Notes: generated from the sequence alone by a model not told the origin. DNA of 8,254 nt from Oscillospiraceae bacterium (GCA_902791885.1 CADAXO010000099.1:1-8254), one strand, 5' to 3'. Positions 1 to 7,222 are shown, counted from the first letter of the stretch. Program-made: numbers and translations.

Positions 1-1
1 C

Positions 2-244
2 AGGGTTAAAGATCTTACAGAGGACGAAGTCGCTAAGATCCGTGAAACGATCGAGCGCGAGAACATTACTGTTGAGGGTGACCTCAAGAGACAGGTAGCC
101 GGAGACATCAAGCGTCTTACGGATATCAACTGCTACAGAGGACGTCGCCACAGACTGGGCCTTCCCGTTCGTGGTCAGCGTACAAAGACGAATGCACGTA
201 CCCGTAAGGGCCCGAAGCATACCGTTGCAGGCAAGAAGAAGTAA
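2..244 (+). CDS. rpsM: 30S ribosomal protein S13, 3' part
   Basis: This is the C-terminal 80 residues of ribosomal protein S13; about 40 N-terminal residues lie before the window. S13 sits in the head of the 30S subunit and contacts tRNA and the 50S subunit through its C-terminal tail. The frame reads [10 protein letters not shown] at its start and contains the family hallmark [19 protein letters not shown], followed by a basic tail (ARTRKG...AGKKK) ending in TAA. The next gene, rpsK, starts 16 nt downstream, which is the standard order of the bacterial alpha operon. The identification is secure; only the 5' end is missing. Confidence 0.97.
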   Translation, partial: RVKDLTEDEVAKIRETIERENITVEGDLKRQVAGDIKRLTDINCYRGRRHRLGLPVRGQRTKTNARTRKGPKHTVAGKKK

Positions 245-260
245 GGGGAGGCAATTATAA

Positions 261-656
261 ATGGCTAATAATAAGCAGTCCAGCAGACCCAAGAGACGTG
301 AGCGTAAGAACATCGTTGAAGGTGCTGCTCACATCCACGCTACATTTAACAACACAATCATTACAATTACTGATAAGGCAGGAAATGCTATTTCCTGGTC
401 TTCTGCAGGAATGCAGAACATGAGAGGTTCCCGTAAGGGTACAGCTTTTGCGGCTCAGGTCGCAGCCGAGGATGCTGCTAAGAAGGCAGTTGATCACGGC
501 ATGAAGACTGTAGAAGTTTATGTCAAGGGACCCGGAGCAGGTCGTGAGTCTGCTGTAAGAGCACTCGCAACTGCAGGTCTTGAGATTACGATGATCAAGG
601 ACGTTACACCCGTTCCTCACAACGGCTGCCGTCCTCCTAAGCGTCGCAGAGTTTAA
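261..656 (+). CDS. rpsK: 30S ribosomal protein S11
   Basis: Complete S11, 131 residues, the usual bacterial length. It lines the mRNA exit channel on the platform of the 30S subunit. The sequence shows the conserved core [16 protein letters not shown] (about residues 22-37), [10 protein letters not shown] in the middle, and the near-invariant C-terminus [13 protein letters not shown]. The Asn-Gly in PHNGC (about 121-122) corresponds to the pair that forms isoaspartate in E. coli S11. The ATG at 261 follows a strong GGGGAGG at 245-251 with 9 nt spacing. It lies between rpsM and rpsD in the alpha operon. Confidence 0.98.
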   Translation: MANNKQSSRPKRRERKNIVEGAAHIHATFNNTIITITDKAGNAISWSSAGMQNMRGSRKGTAFAAQVAAEDAAKKAVDHGMKTVEVYVKGPGAGRESAVRALATAGLEITMIKDVTPVPHNGCRPPKRRRV

Positions 657-677
657 TACGAAAGAGGGTAATTGAAA

Positions 678-1274
678 ATGGCTAGAGATATGACACCTGT
701 TCTCAAGAAGTGCAGATCCCTTGGTATTGAGCCTGCAGTTCTTGGTATAGACAAGAAATCCAACAGAAACAGAAATGCCAGACCTAAGAAGATGTCCGAG
801 TACGGCACACAGCTTAAGGAAAAGCAGAAGGCAAAGTTCATCTACGGCGTATTGGAGAAGCCTTTCAGAAACTACTTTGAGAAGGCTCAGAAGCTCCACT
901 ACGGTACAGTCGGTGAGAATCTTATGATCCTCCTCGAGACAAGACTTGATAACGTTCTTTTCAGAATGGGTTATGCAAGAACAAGAGACGAGGCTAAGCA
1001 GATCATAAGCCACAGAAATATCAACGTTAACGGAAAGACAGTTAACATCCCTTCATACCGCGTAAGCGTCGGTGACGTTATCGAGGTTAAGGAAGGTGCT
1101 AAGTCTTCTCCCAGATTCAAGGAGATCATCGAGAGAACAGACGTAATCGCTGTTCCCGAGTGGCTCTCTGCAGATCATGAGAAGCTCTCTGGTAAGGTAA
1201 ACGCTTATCCTACAGCAGAGCAGATCGATGTTCCTGTAAACGCAGTTGCAATCGTCGAGTTGTACAGCAAGTAA
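678..1274 (+). CDS. rpsD: 30S ribosomal protein S4
   Basis: Complete S4, 198 residues, a primary 16S rRNA-binding protein that nucleates 30S assembly and in many bacteria autoregulates its operon. The N-terminal part includes MSEYGTQLKEKQKAKFIYGV (about 39-58). The S4 RNA-binding fold spans about 88-150 (TRLDNVLFRMGYARTRDEA, then NVNGKTVNIPSYRV), and the protein ends in ELYSK. The N-terminus has one cysteine, so it is the zinc-free form, with a GIDKKS segment typical of Clostridia. I chose ATG 678 over an in-frame TTG at 672 because MARD is the family start and GAGGG at 664-668 is well spaced for it. Confidence 0.97.
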   Translation: MARDMTPVLKKCRSLGIEPAVLGIDKKSNRNRNARPKKMSEYGTQLKEKQKAKFIYGVLEKPFRNYFEKAQKLHYGTVGENLMILLETRLDNVLFRMGYARTRDEAKQIISHRNINVNGKTVNIPSYRVSVGDVIEVKEGAKSSPRFKEIIERTDVIAVPEWLSADHEKLSGKVNAYPTAEQIDVPVNAVAIVELYSK

Positions 1275-1287
1275 TAGCCTGTAGAAC

Positions 1288-1302
1288 GGAGGAAAAACAA
1301 TG
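1288..1302 (+). promoter_or_regulatory. Orphaned rpoA ribosome-binding site and ATG
   Basis: GGAGG at 1288-1292 lies 7 nt ahead of ATG 1300-1302. This is an ideal translation start at exactly the expected distance after rpsD. The frame it opens is closed after 13 codons (MNAARARIWHDAW) by TAA, while the recognisable rpoA sequence begins immediately afterwards in the +1 frame. It is most simply the genuine rpoA start, now separated from its gene by a small deletion just after the ATG. Confidence 0.75.
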
Positions 1303-1303
1303 A

Positions 1304-2182
1304 ACGCCGCTCGAGCGCGGATATGGCACGACGCTTGGTAACTCCCTGCGTCGAGTTCTGCTTTCTTCTCTTACCGGCGCTGCTGTTACTGCAATAAAGA
1401 TTGATAACATCTACCACGAGTTCACAACGGTTCCCGGAATCATCGAGGACATGACAGAGATCATCCTTAACATTAAGGATATCCGCGTTAAGCTCCACAG
1501 TGATTCTCCCAAGACAGTATGCATCAGCGTACCCGAGGGTAAGACCGGCGAACTCAAGGCAGGTGACATCGTTCACGATGATGAGATCGAGATCGTAAAT
1601 CCTGATCTTGTCATTGCACATCTTAACGGAACCGCCAAGGTGTTCATGGAACTTACTATCAGTAAGGGCCGCGGCTATAACACCGCTGAGCAGAATAAGG
1701 TTGAAGGACAGGCGATCGGCATCATCGCTATCGACTCTATCTTCACACCTATCAAGAAGGCAAACTTCGTTGTCGAGAATACCCGTGTAGGCGCTCGTAC
1801 AGACTACGACAGCCTTACATTGGAAGTCTGGACAGACGGAACGATCGCAGTTGACGAGGCATTCTCTTCCGCAGCTGACATCCTTATCACACACTTGAGC
1901 CTCTTCAAGGCCCTGACTGATACGGACAGCGGCATCAGCTTCAAGACAGTTGAGCCTAAGACGGAGAAGAATTCCGAGCTTAACAAAGCTATCGAGGACC
2001 TCGACTTCTCAGTTCGTACTTATAACTGCCTTAAGAGAGCAGCGATCAACACGGTCGGTGATCTCATCAGTAAGTCCGAAGACGAGATGATCAAGGTCAG
2101 AAACCTTGGAAAGAAGTCGCTTGATGAAGTAATCGCGAAGCTTTCCGATATGGGTCTGCACCTTTCAGACGCAGACGTATAA
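1304..2182 (+). CDS. rpoA: RNA polymerase alpha subunit, 5' end disrupted
   Basis: Alpha subunit of RNA polymerase; its N-terminal domain dimerises and scaffolds beta and beta', and its C-terminal domain binds UP-element DNA and activators. The homologous frame is open from PLERGYGTTLGNSLRRVLL (codons from 1307) to TAA at 2180-2182, 292 codons. It includes the dimer helix LGNSLRR, GRGY and the alpha-CTD (about 1996-2165) with VRTYNCLKRA and NLGKKSLDE, the DNA-binding determinants. Missing are the first 25-30 residues (family start through ...VEP). The frame has a TGA at 1301-1303 overlapping the orphan ATG and no ATG before 1451. A start at 1451 would remove the dimerisation helix, so I treat this as a damaged copy or, more likely, an assembly/sequencing deletion. 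Identity is certain; the 5' end is not. Confidence 0.93.
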   Translation, partial: TPLERGYGTTLGNSLRRVLLSSLTGAAVTAIKIDNIYHEFTTVPGIIEDMTEIILNIKDIRVKLHSDSPKTVCISVPEGKTGELKAGDIVHDDEIEIVNPDLVIAHLNGTAKVFMELTISKGRGYNTAEQNKVEGQAIGIIAIDSIFTPIKKANFVVENTRVGARTDYDSLTLEVWTDGTIAVDEAFSSAADILITHLSLFKALTDTDSGISFKTVEPKTEKNSELNKAIEDLDFSVRTYNCLKRAAINTVGDLISKSEDEMIKVRNLGKKSLDEVIAKLSDMGLHLSDADV

Positions 2183-2207
2183 GAGCACTTTAGGAGGAAA
2201 TTGACAC

Positions 2208-2732
2208 ATGGCTATTAACAGAAAGATGGGCCGTCCGTCAGATCAGAAGCTTGCTATTCTCAGAAGCCTTTCAACTGCACTCGTTATCAACGGTAAGGTA
2301 GAGACTACTGTTGCCCGTGCTAAGGAAGTAAGCTCCATCGTAGACAAGCTCGTTGCGGACGCTATCAAGGAGAAGGATAACTTCACAACAAAGGATGTTA
2401 CTGTTTCTGCTGCAAAGCTCGATGGTAAGGGTAACAAGGTTCTTGTTACAAAGACATCCAAGAACGGCAACAAGTACGATACAGTTGATCGTGAGATCAA
2501 GACAAAGACTGTTCAGGTTGATTCAGCTTCAAGACTTGCTGCAAGAAAGAATATGACATACTGGCTCATGAAGAGCCACGATTCTGAGGGCAACACCATC
2601 AACCCTGTCAACAAGATGTTTGACGAGATCGCTCCCAAGTATGAGGGCAGACAGGGCGGCTACACAAGAGTTGTAAGACTCGGTGCAAGACGTGGTGACG
2701 GCTCAGAGATGGCTATCCTCGAGTTCGTTTGA
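2208..2732 (+). CDS. rplQ: 50S ribosomal protein L17, long form
   Basis: L17, last gene of the alpha operon, a 50S protein near the peptide exit tunnel. The N-terminal section ([21 protein letters not shown]...[12 protein letters not shown]) and C-terminal section ([25 protein letters not shown]...MAILEFV) are typical. Total length is 174 residues against about 115-130 in E. coli-like L17. The difference is an insertion of roughly 50 residues (about 57-106, Lys/Thr/Asp-rich) before [10 protein letters not shown] recall similar long forms in Lachnospiraceae-type Clostridia. The ATG follows AGGAGG at 2192-2197 with 10 nt spacing. A terminator follows the stop codon. Confidence 0.96.
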   Translation: MAINRKMGRPSDQKLAILRSLSTALVINGKVETTVARAKEVSSIVDKLVADAIKEKDNFTTKDVTVSAAKLDGKGNKVLVTKTSKNGNKYDTVDREIKTKTVQVDSASRLAARKNMTYWLMKSHDSEGNTINPVNKMFDEIAPKYEGRQGGYTRVVRLGARRGDGSEMAILEFV

Positions 2733-2765
2733 TATAGATCAACGGGGATTACAGCTTAAATATTT

Positions 2766-2796
2766 AACGGGGCTGCGATTCTGCAGTCCCGTTTTT
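2766..2796 (+). terminator. Intrinsic terminator after rplQ
   Basis: The left arm ACGGGGCTGC (2767-2776) pairs with the right arm GCAGTCCCGT (2783-2792) through one G·U, around a six-base loop GATTCT. An extra A-T pair can form at the base. The right arm runs into TTTTT (2792-2796). It closes the ribosomal operon 34 nt after the rplQ stop. The ecfA start codon is only 22 nt beyond it and no separate promoter is evident in between, so partial read-through is likely. Confidence 0.88.
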
Positions 2797-2817
2797 ATTA
2801 CCGGATTCTTTAAGTAA

Positions 2818-4596
2818 ATGAACAGCGCGATCGAAGTAAAGAATGTAAGCTTTGCATACAAGTCCGACGACGGATTAAGCACGAAGTCGAAAGCTCTCGA
2901 GGACATAAGTCTCGGGATCCCTTCGGGTGCTTACTGCGCCGTACTGGGCCCTAACGGCTCCGGTAAATCGACTCTCGCGAAGATCATCGATGTTCTCGAA
3001 CTTCCCGACGACGGTGATATCGTCGTACTCGGAGTAAAACCCGAGACTGAAGAAGACTTCTATAAGATCCGCGAGAACTGTTCCTATGTATTTCAAAATC
3101 CCGACAACCAGATCGTCGGCACCATCGTCGAAGAGGATGTCGCATTCGGTCCCGAGAACCTGGGCATTCAGCTTCCCGAGCTAAGAGAGAGGGTAGATGA
3201 AGCCTTAAAGTATGTCGGCCTTTACGACCTTAAGAAGCGTGAAGCAGCATCGCTTTCGGGCGGACAGAAGCAGAAACTTGCGATAGCGGGTGCGCTTGCG
3301 ATGCGCCCCAAGGTATTGATCCTGGATGAAGCTACGGCGATGCTGGACCCTGTAAGCCGCGATGAGTTCCTCGAGCTTGTCGAGAAGATGAACCGGGAGA
3401 AGGGCATCACCGTTCTTACCATCACACACGACATGAGCGAGGCCGCGCGCTGCGGGAAGATCTTCGTTATAGAGAACGGCCGTGTAACCATGGAAGGCAC
3501 GCCTTCCGAACTTTTCTCCGAACCGAAGAAGATCCGTCAGGCGGGACTTGAACTTCCTCCTGATATAAGCCTTATATGTGAGCTCGGAGCACTAAGCGGC
3601 AACAAGGCGGAACCTTGTGACATTGAAACAAGGGAGGCACGTATAAAAACTGCGGTACGCTTCGCACAAAGTGCCGTTACGGAGCCTGAAGAACCCGTTC
3701 TGAAGCGCCGCGAAAAGGGAAGAAAGATCCTCGATATCTCCGACCTTTCCTACTCGTACGACAACGGCAGAACGTACGCCATTGAGCATATCGACCTCGA
3801 GGTTTACGAGGGCGAGATCCTTGCCGTAGTGGGCAAGAGCGGCTGCGGAAAGACGACACTCATATCACACCTTAACGGAATAATAAGACCCCAGTCGGGA
3901 GACGTGAGGCTCATTGACAGAGACGGTTCTGTTTATTCGACTTCAAGGAAGAAAGAGATCCCGAAGATAAGACACAGCGTTGGACTTGTGTTCCAGTACC
4001 CCGAGTACCAGCTGTTTGAAGAGACGGTGGCGAAGGACATCGCTTACGGTCTTCTTTGCATGGATAAAGAGCCTGAGAACTTAAGCGCGAGAGTTAAGGA
4101 AGCTGCCCGCATATCGGGACTTTCCGAAGACGTTCTTGATAAGAGCCCTTTCGAGCTTTCGGGAGGACAGAAAAGAAGAGCGGCACTTGCGGGTGTCCTT
4201 ATAATGAAGCCGGATATCCTGGTGCTGGACGAACCTGCCGCAGGCCTTGATCCTATCGGCCGCCTTCAGATGTTCGAGACCATAAACGCGTTAAGGGAAA
4301 GCGGAACGACGATAATACTCGTCTCACATAACATGGATGAAGCGGCAAGATACGCCGACAGGATCTTCTGTATCAAGGAAGGTAAAGCCGTGGCTGACGG
4401 TGCCGCAGATGAGCTTTTCGCTGATGAGGCAAAGGCGAGGGAGTACGGTATATCGATGCCCCTGCTTTACAGCTTTACGGCAGAAGTAAAGAAGGAACTT
4501 ATAAAGACCAATCCCGGGATGACGCCTACGCTGCCTTTCCCGGATCCTGCCGATGAAGCGGCGGCCATAATAAGGAGTGTGCACAGTGCTGGATAA
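2818..4596 (+). CDS. ecfA1A2: Fused EcfA1-EcfA2 ECF transporter ATPase
   Basis: Cytoplasmic ATPase of an energy-coupling-factor importer for vitamins or metals, with two complete ABC domains in one 592-residue chain. Domain 1 (about 1-235): Walker A GPNGSGKST 44-52, Q-loop VFQNPDNQ 91-98, signature LSGGQ 146-150, Walker B VLILDEA with Glu171, H-loop His204. Domain 2 (about 303-545): Walker A GKSGCGKTT 339-347, VFQYPEYQ 391-398, LSGGQ 447-451, ILVLDEP with Glu472, His504. Both sites look catalytically competent. A charged linker (about 236-302) joins them. In most Firmicutes these are two genes of about 280 codons each. A TAA directly precedes the ATG, so the start cannot lie upstream; no good Shine-Dalgarno is visible. 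The 3' end overlaps ecfT by 11 nt. Confidence 0.94.
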   Translation: MNSAIEVKNVSFAYKSDDGLSTKSKALEDISLGIPSGAYCAVLGPNGSGKSTLAKIIDVLELPDDGDIVVLGVKPETEEDFYKIRENCSYVFQNPDNQIVGTIVEEDVAFGPENLGIQLPELRERVDEALKYVGLYDLKKREAASLSGGQKQKLAIAGALAMRPKVLILDEATAMLDPVSRDEFLELVEKMNREKGITVLTITHDMSEAARCGKIFVIENGRVTMEGTPSELFSEPKKIRQAGLELPPDISLICELGALSGNKAEPCDIETREARIKTAVRFAQSAVTEPEEPVLKRREKGRKILDISDLSYSYDNGRTYAIEHIDLEVYEGEILAVVGKSGCGKTTLISHLNGIIRPQSGDVRLIDRDGSVYSTSRKKEIPKIRHSVGLVFQYPEYQLFEETVAKDIAYGLLCMDKEPENLSARVKEAARISGLSEDVLDKSPFELSGGQKRRAALAGVLIMKPDILVLDEPAAGLDPIGRLQMFETINALRESGTTIILVSHNMDEAARYADRIFCIKEGKAVADGAADELFADEAKAREYGISMPLLYSFTAEVKKELIKTNPGMTPTLPFPDPADEAAAIIRSVHSAG

Positions 4597-5404
4597 CATC
4601 AGCCTCGGGCGTTACGTGGATACGGGGTCGCTGCTGCACAGGACTGACCCCAGGATCAAAGTGATCCTTTATATCGTGTATCTTGTTACGGTGTTTATCG
4701 TAAACTCACCGCCGGCGCTGGCTGCGTTGTTTGTTGTCACTTTAATCCAGCTTATCGTGGCGAAGATACCGCTCGATGTTACGTGGTCGACATTGAAGCC
4801 CGTGCTGCCGCTTGCGCTTTTTATCCTGATCCTGAACGTGTTCACGATAAAGCAGGGCGACGTGCTTTGGACATGGAAGTTCCTTACCATAACCGACGAG
4901 GGAACATCGAAAGCTGTCCTTATGGCATTAAGACTCGTGTTCCTGATCCTGTCGACGTCGGTACTTCTTACGCTGACTACAACGCCGCTTAAGATAGCCG
5001 ATGCGCTCGAGTCACTGCTGTCGCCTCTTAAGGTATTCCATGTACCCGTGCATGAAGCGTCAATGATGATGTCCATCGCATTAAGATTCATCCCCACTCT
5101 TATCGAAGAGACGGACAAGATAATGAAGGCTCAGGTATCAAGAGGAGCGAACTACGATACGGGGTCTTTCATAAGCAGACTGAAAGGCTACGTCACAGTC
5201 CTTATCCCGCTGTTCGTATCGTCGTTCAAAAGAGCCGAGGATCTTGCAGTGGCGATGGATGCCAGATGCTACAGGGGAGACCGTAAAAGGACCAAATTAA
5301 ACCCGCTTAAGATAACGGGAAAAGACATCGCAGTATTCATAGCTTTCCTGGCCGGAGCAGTGCTCCTCATACTCATTCAGGCTTTCTATGCGAGATTAAT
5401 TTAA
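4586..5404 (+). CDS. ecfT: ECF transporter transmembrane component EcfT
   Basis: Membrane scaffold (272 residues) that couples the EcfA ATPases to interchangeable substrate-binding S components. Hydrophobic segments lie at about 25-39, 44-60, 70-87, 109-130 and 245-268. The cytoplasmic coupling region carries the two family motifs, AQVSRG (182-187) and AMDARCYRG (223-231), which dock onto the ATPases. I chose GTG 4586 because it gives MLDNISLGRYVDTGS, the usual EcfT start, and AAGGAG at 4572-4577 is 8 nt upstream. GTG 4577 would place the start inside that site. The 11-nt overlap with the ATPase gene implies translational coupling. No S component is in the window, which fits a shared group II module. 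Confidence 0.93.
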   Translation: MLDNISLGRYVDTGSLLHRTDPRIKVILYIVYLVTVFIVNSPPALAALFVVTLIQLIVAKIPLDVTWSTLKPVLPLALFILILNVFTIKQGDVLWTWKFLTITDEGTSKAVLMALRLVFLILSTSVLLTLTTTPLKIADALESLLSPLKVFHVPVHEASMMMSIALRFIPTLIEETDKIMKAQVSRGANYDTGSFISRLKGYVTVLIPLFVSSFKRAEDLAVAMDARCYRGDRKRTKLNPLKITGKDIAVFIAFLAGAVLLILIQAFYARLI

Positions 5405-5418
5405 TTGTGATACAATTA
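5402..5418. promoter_or_regulatory. Palindrome with extended -10, before glucokinase
   Basis: TAATTGT and ACAATTA form a perfect 7-bp inverted repeat around GAT, a 17-bp operator-like site starting within the ecfT stop codon. Inside it, TGATACAAT (5408-5416) matches an extended -10 element (TGnTAtAAT with one mismatch), which would start transcription near 5423, about 33 nt ahead of the glucokinase ATG. No convincing -35 box is seen. Both the promoter and the repressor-site reading are inferences from sequence pattern. Confidence 0.45.
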
Positions 5419-5455
5419 CGAAGTTACTATTGCTTTTTGAAGGAGATTTCATTAG

Positions 5456-6439
5456 ATGGCATATTATGTAGGCATCGATTTGGGAGGTACTAACATCAAG
5501 GCGGGTATCGTCGACGATCAGGGTAACCTCAAGAATAAGGCAAGCATCAAGACAAATGCACAAAGACCCATGGAAGAGATCATCACCGATATGGGTAAGC
5601 TCGCTGTTCAGGTTATTGAAGAAGCCGGACTTAAGAAGGAAGATATTTCCGCTATCGGTATCGGCTCTCCCGGAACTCCCGACAACGAGGCAGGTCTTCT
5701 TGTTTATGCGAAGAACCTCCCTTTCACAAATGCTCCTATGAGAAAGATCATAAGAGATGTCATCGATCTCCCTGTATTTATAGATAATGACGCTAACTGC
5801 GCAGCTATGGCTGAGGCAGTTGCAGGTGCAGCTAAGGGCGTTAAGGATTCTGTTACCATCACACTCGGAACGGGTGTAGGTGCAGGTGTGATCATCAACG
5901 GTTCCATCTATTCCGGATTCAACCAGGCAGGTTCCGAGTTCGGTCATACAGTTCTTGTAAGCGGCGGTGAGCAGTGCTCATGCGGACGTAAGGGCTGCTT
6001 CGAGGCATATGCTTCCGCATCCGCTCTTGTAAGGATCACAAAGGAAGCTGCTGAGGCTAATCCCGATTCCAAGCTTAACGATGTAATCAAGGATCTCGGC
6101 AAGGTAAACGGTAAGGTTGCATTCATTGCGCAGAGAATGGGCGACAAGGCAGCTGACGAAGTTATCGACAAGTACACTGACTATCTTGCAGACGGTCTTG
6201 CAAATGCCATCAACACATTCATGCCTGAGGTGCTCGTTGTAGGCGGCGGTATCTGTAACGAAGGTGATCCGCTCCTCGTACCTTTGCAGGAGAAGACAAT
6301 GAGCCGTCCTTTCTTCGGCCCCGGTGTCAGAAAGACAAGACTTGCACTTGCCCAGATGGGTAACGACGCAGGTATCGTCGGCGCTGCCATGATGGGTATG
6401 AACTGCTTCGACAAGAACCTCGACGGTACAGCCTGCTGA
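5456..6439 (+). CDS. glcK: ROK family glucokinase
   Basis: Cytoplasmic sugar kinase of the ROK family, most likely ATP-dependent glucokinase (glucose to glucose-6-phosphate). The protein has 327 residues, the normal length. It shows the N-terminal phosphate-binding motif DLGGTN (8-13), catalytic Asp112 in NDAN, TLGTGVGAG (137-145), the sugar-binding Glu161 and His164 in EFGH, and the ROK zinc motif CSCGRKGC (174-181) followed by FEAYAS. VVGGGI (261-266) and GNDAGIVGAA (302-311) complete the nucleotide-binding lobe. There is no N-terminal helix-turn-helix, so it is an enzyme rather than a ROK repressor. AAGGAG at 5440-5445 precedes ATG 5456. A fructo- or N-acetyl-hexosamine kinase cannot be wholly excluded. 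Its place between ecfT and truA is unusual. Confidence 0.92.
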   Translation: MAYYVGIDLGGTNIKAGIVDDQGNLKNKASIKTNAQRPMEEIITDMGKLAVQVIEEAGLKKEDISAIGIGSPGTPDNEAGLLVYAKNLPFTNAPMRKIIRDVIDLPVFIDNDANCAAMAEAVAGAAKGVKDSVTITLGTGVGAGVIINGSIYSGFNQAGSEFGHTVLVSGGEQCSCGRKGCFEAYASASALVRITKEAAEANPDSKLNDVIKDLGKVNGKVAFIAQRMGDKAADEVIDKYTDYLADGLANAINTFMPEVLVVGGGICNEGDPLLVPLQEKTMSRPFFGPGVRKTRLALAQMGNDAGIVGAAMMGMNCFDKNLDGTAC

Positions 6440-6442
6440 TAA

Positions 6443-7204
6443 ATGCCCACCGTCGCGCTCATAATCGAATTCGACGGTACGGATTTTGTCGGGTGGCAGA
6501 TCCAGGAGAACGGCAGGTCCGTTCAGGAGCAGATACAGGCCGTATTAACGACACTGTTTAAAGAAAAGATTAAAGTAACGGGATCGTCCCGCACAGACTC
6601 CGGTGTTCATGCACGTGGTATGGTCTGTTCGGCGAAGGTCCCGTTTATCATTCCCGCCGACAAGCTTCCGCTCGCATGTAACGCTCTCCTTCCGGAGGAC
6701 GTGGCTGTGCAGTCCGCACGGTATGTAAAAGACGGCTTCAATGCGCGTTTTGATTCCAAAGGGAAAAGGTATATCTACAGACTCGTGCACGGCTCCGTAA
6801 GGCATCCCCTGTTAAGCCGCTACACTCACTTTGTTACGGGTAAGCTCGACGTGGATGCGATGAAGAAAGCGGCACCCCTTTTCGAGGGCGAGCATGACTT
6901 CGCAGCATTCTGTGCTGCAGGCGGATCGCAGAACACGACTGTCAGAAGGCTTAATCACGTTGAGGTAAGGCAGGATCCTGTAAGCGGGGTTATCGAGATC
7001 GAGGTAAGAGGCGAAGCCTTCCTTTATAACATGGTGCGCATTATCGCGGGCACTCTGCTTTATGTGGGGCAGGGGAAGATCGCTCCTGATGAGATCCCCG
7101 ATGTCATCGCGTCATGCGACCGTGAACGGGCGGGAAAGACGCTCCCTCCCGAAGGACTCACTTTGGAAGAGGTTTTCTACGATTGGGAAAATATTGTAGT
7201 TTGA
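6443..7204 (+). CDS. truA: tRNA pseudouridine(38-40) synthase TruA
   Basis: Converts uridines 38-40 of the tRNA anticodon arm to pseudouridine. The 253-residue protein has the family length and motifs: IEFDGTDFVGWQ near the N-terminus, the catalytic loop SSRTDSGVHARG with Asp52 as nucleophile, KRYIYRL (108-113), EGEHDFAAF (148-156), FLYNMVRIIAG (193-203) and PPEGLTLEEVFY (235-246). The ATG lies 3 nt after the glucokinase stop, which is followed in frame by a second stop (TGATAAATG). No Shine-Dalgarno is visible, so translation probably depends on ribosomes finishing the upstream gene. truA after ecfT is conserved in Firmicutes; here the glucokinase intervenes. Confidence 0.95.
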   Translation: MPTVALIIEFDGTDFVGWQIQENGRSVQEQIQAVLTTLFKEKIKVTGSSRTDSGVHARGMVCSAKVPFIIPADKLPLACNALLPEDVAVQSARYVKDGFNARFDSKGKRYIYRLVHGSVRHPLLSRYTHFVTGKLDVDAMKKAAPLFEGEHDFAAFCAAGGSQNTTVRRLNHVEVRQDPVSGVIEIEVRGEAFLYNMVRIIAGTLLYVGQGKIAPDEIPDVIASCDRERAGKTLPPEGLTLEEVFYDWENIVV

Positions 7205-7222
7205 ATTAAATATAAAAGATGA

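Noticed and set aside
255..1013. Long reverse-strand open frame of 252 codons opposite rpsK and rpsD
   Set aside because: It is antisense to two certain ribosomal protein genes, has a Cys/Ser/Leu-rich composition typical of mirrored coding, resembles no family, and its openness follows from the biased codon use of the sense genes.
1300..1341. 13-codon frame after the rpoA ribosome-binding site as a leader peptide or programmed +1 frameshift
   Set aside because: No slippery sequence or stop-codon-type shift site is present. A simple shift would still leave out about 25 conserved residues of alpha, so a deletion explains the region better.
1205..1894. Reverse-strand open frame of 229 codons opposite rpoA
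   Set aside because: It is a shadow of rpoA codon bias with no start signal or recognisable motif.
1451..2182. ATG 1451 as the real start of rpoA
   Set aside because: Strong alpha-subunit homology, including the dimerisation helix LGNSLRR, continues upstream to 1307 and there is no ribosome-binding site ahead of 1451.
4669..5118. Reverse-strand open frame of 149 codons opposite ecfT
   Set aside because: It overlaps a certain membrane-protein gene, has no ribosome-binding site and no recognisable protein.
5396..5947. Reverse-strand open frame of 183 codons opposite the glucokinase
   Set aside because: It is antisense to the conserved ROK coding sequence, composition is shadow-like, and it would end inside the ecfT/glcK promoter region.
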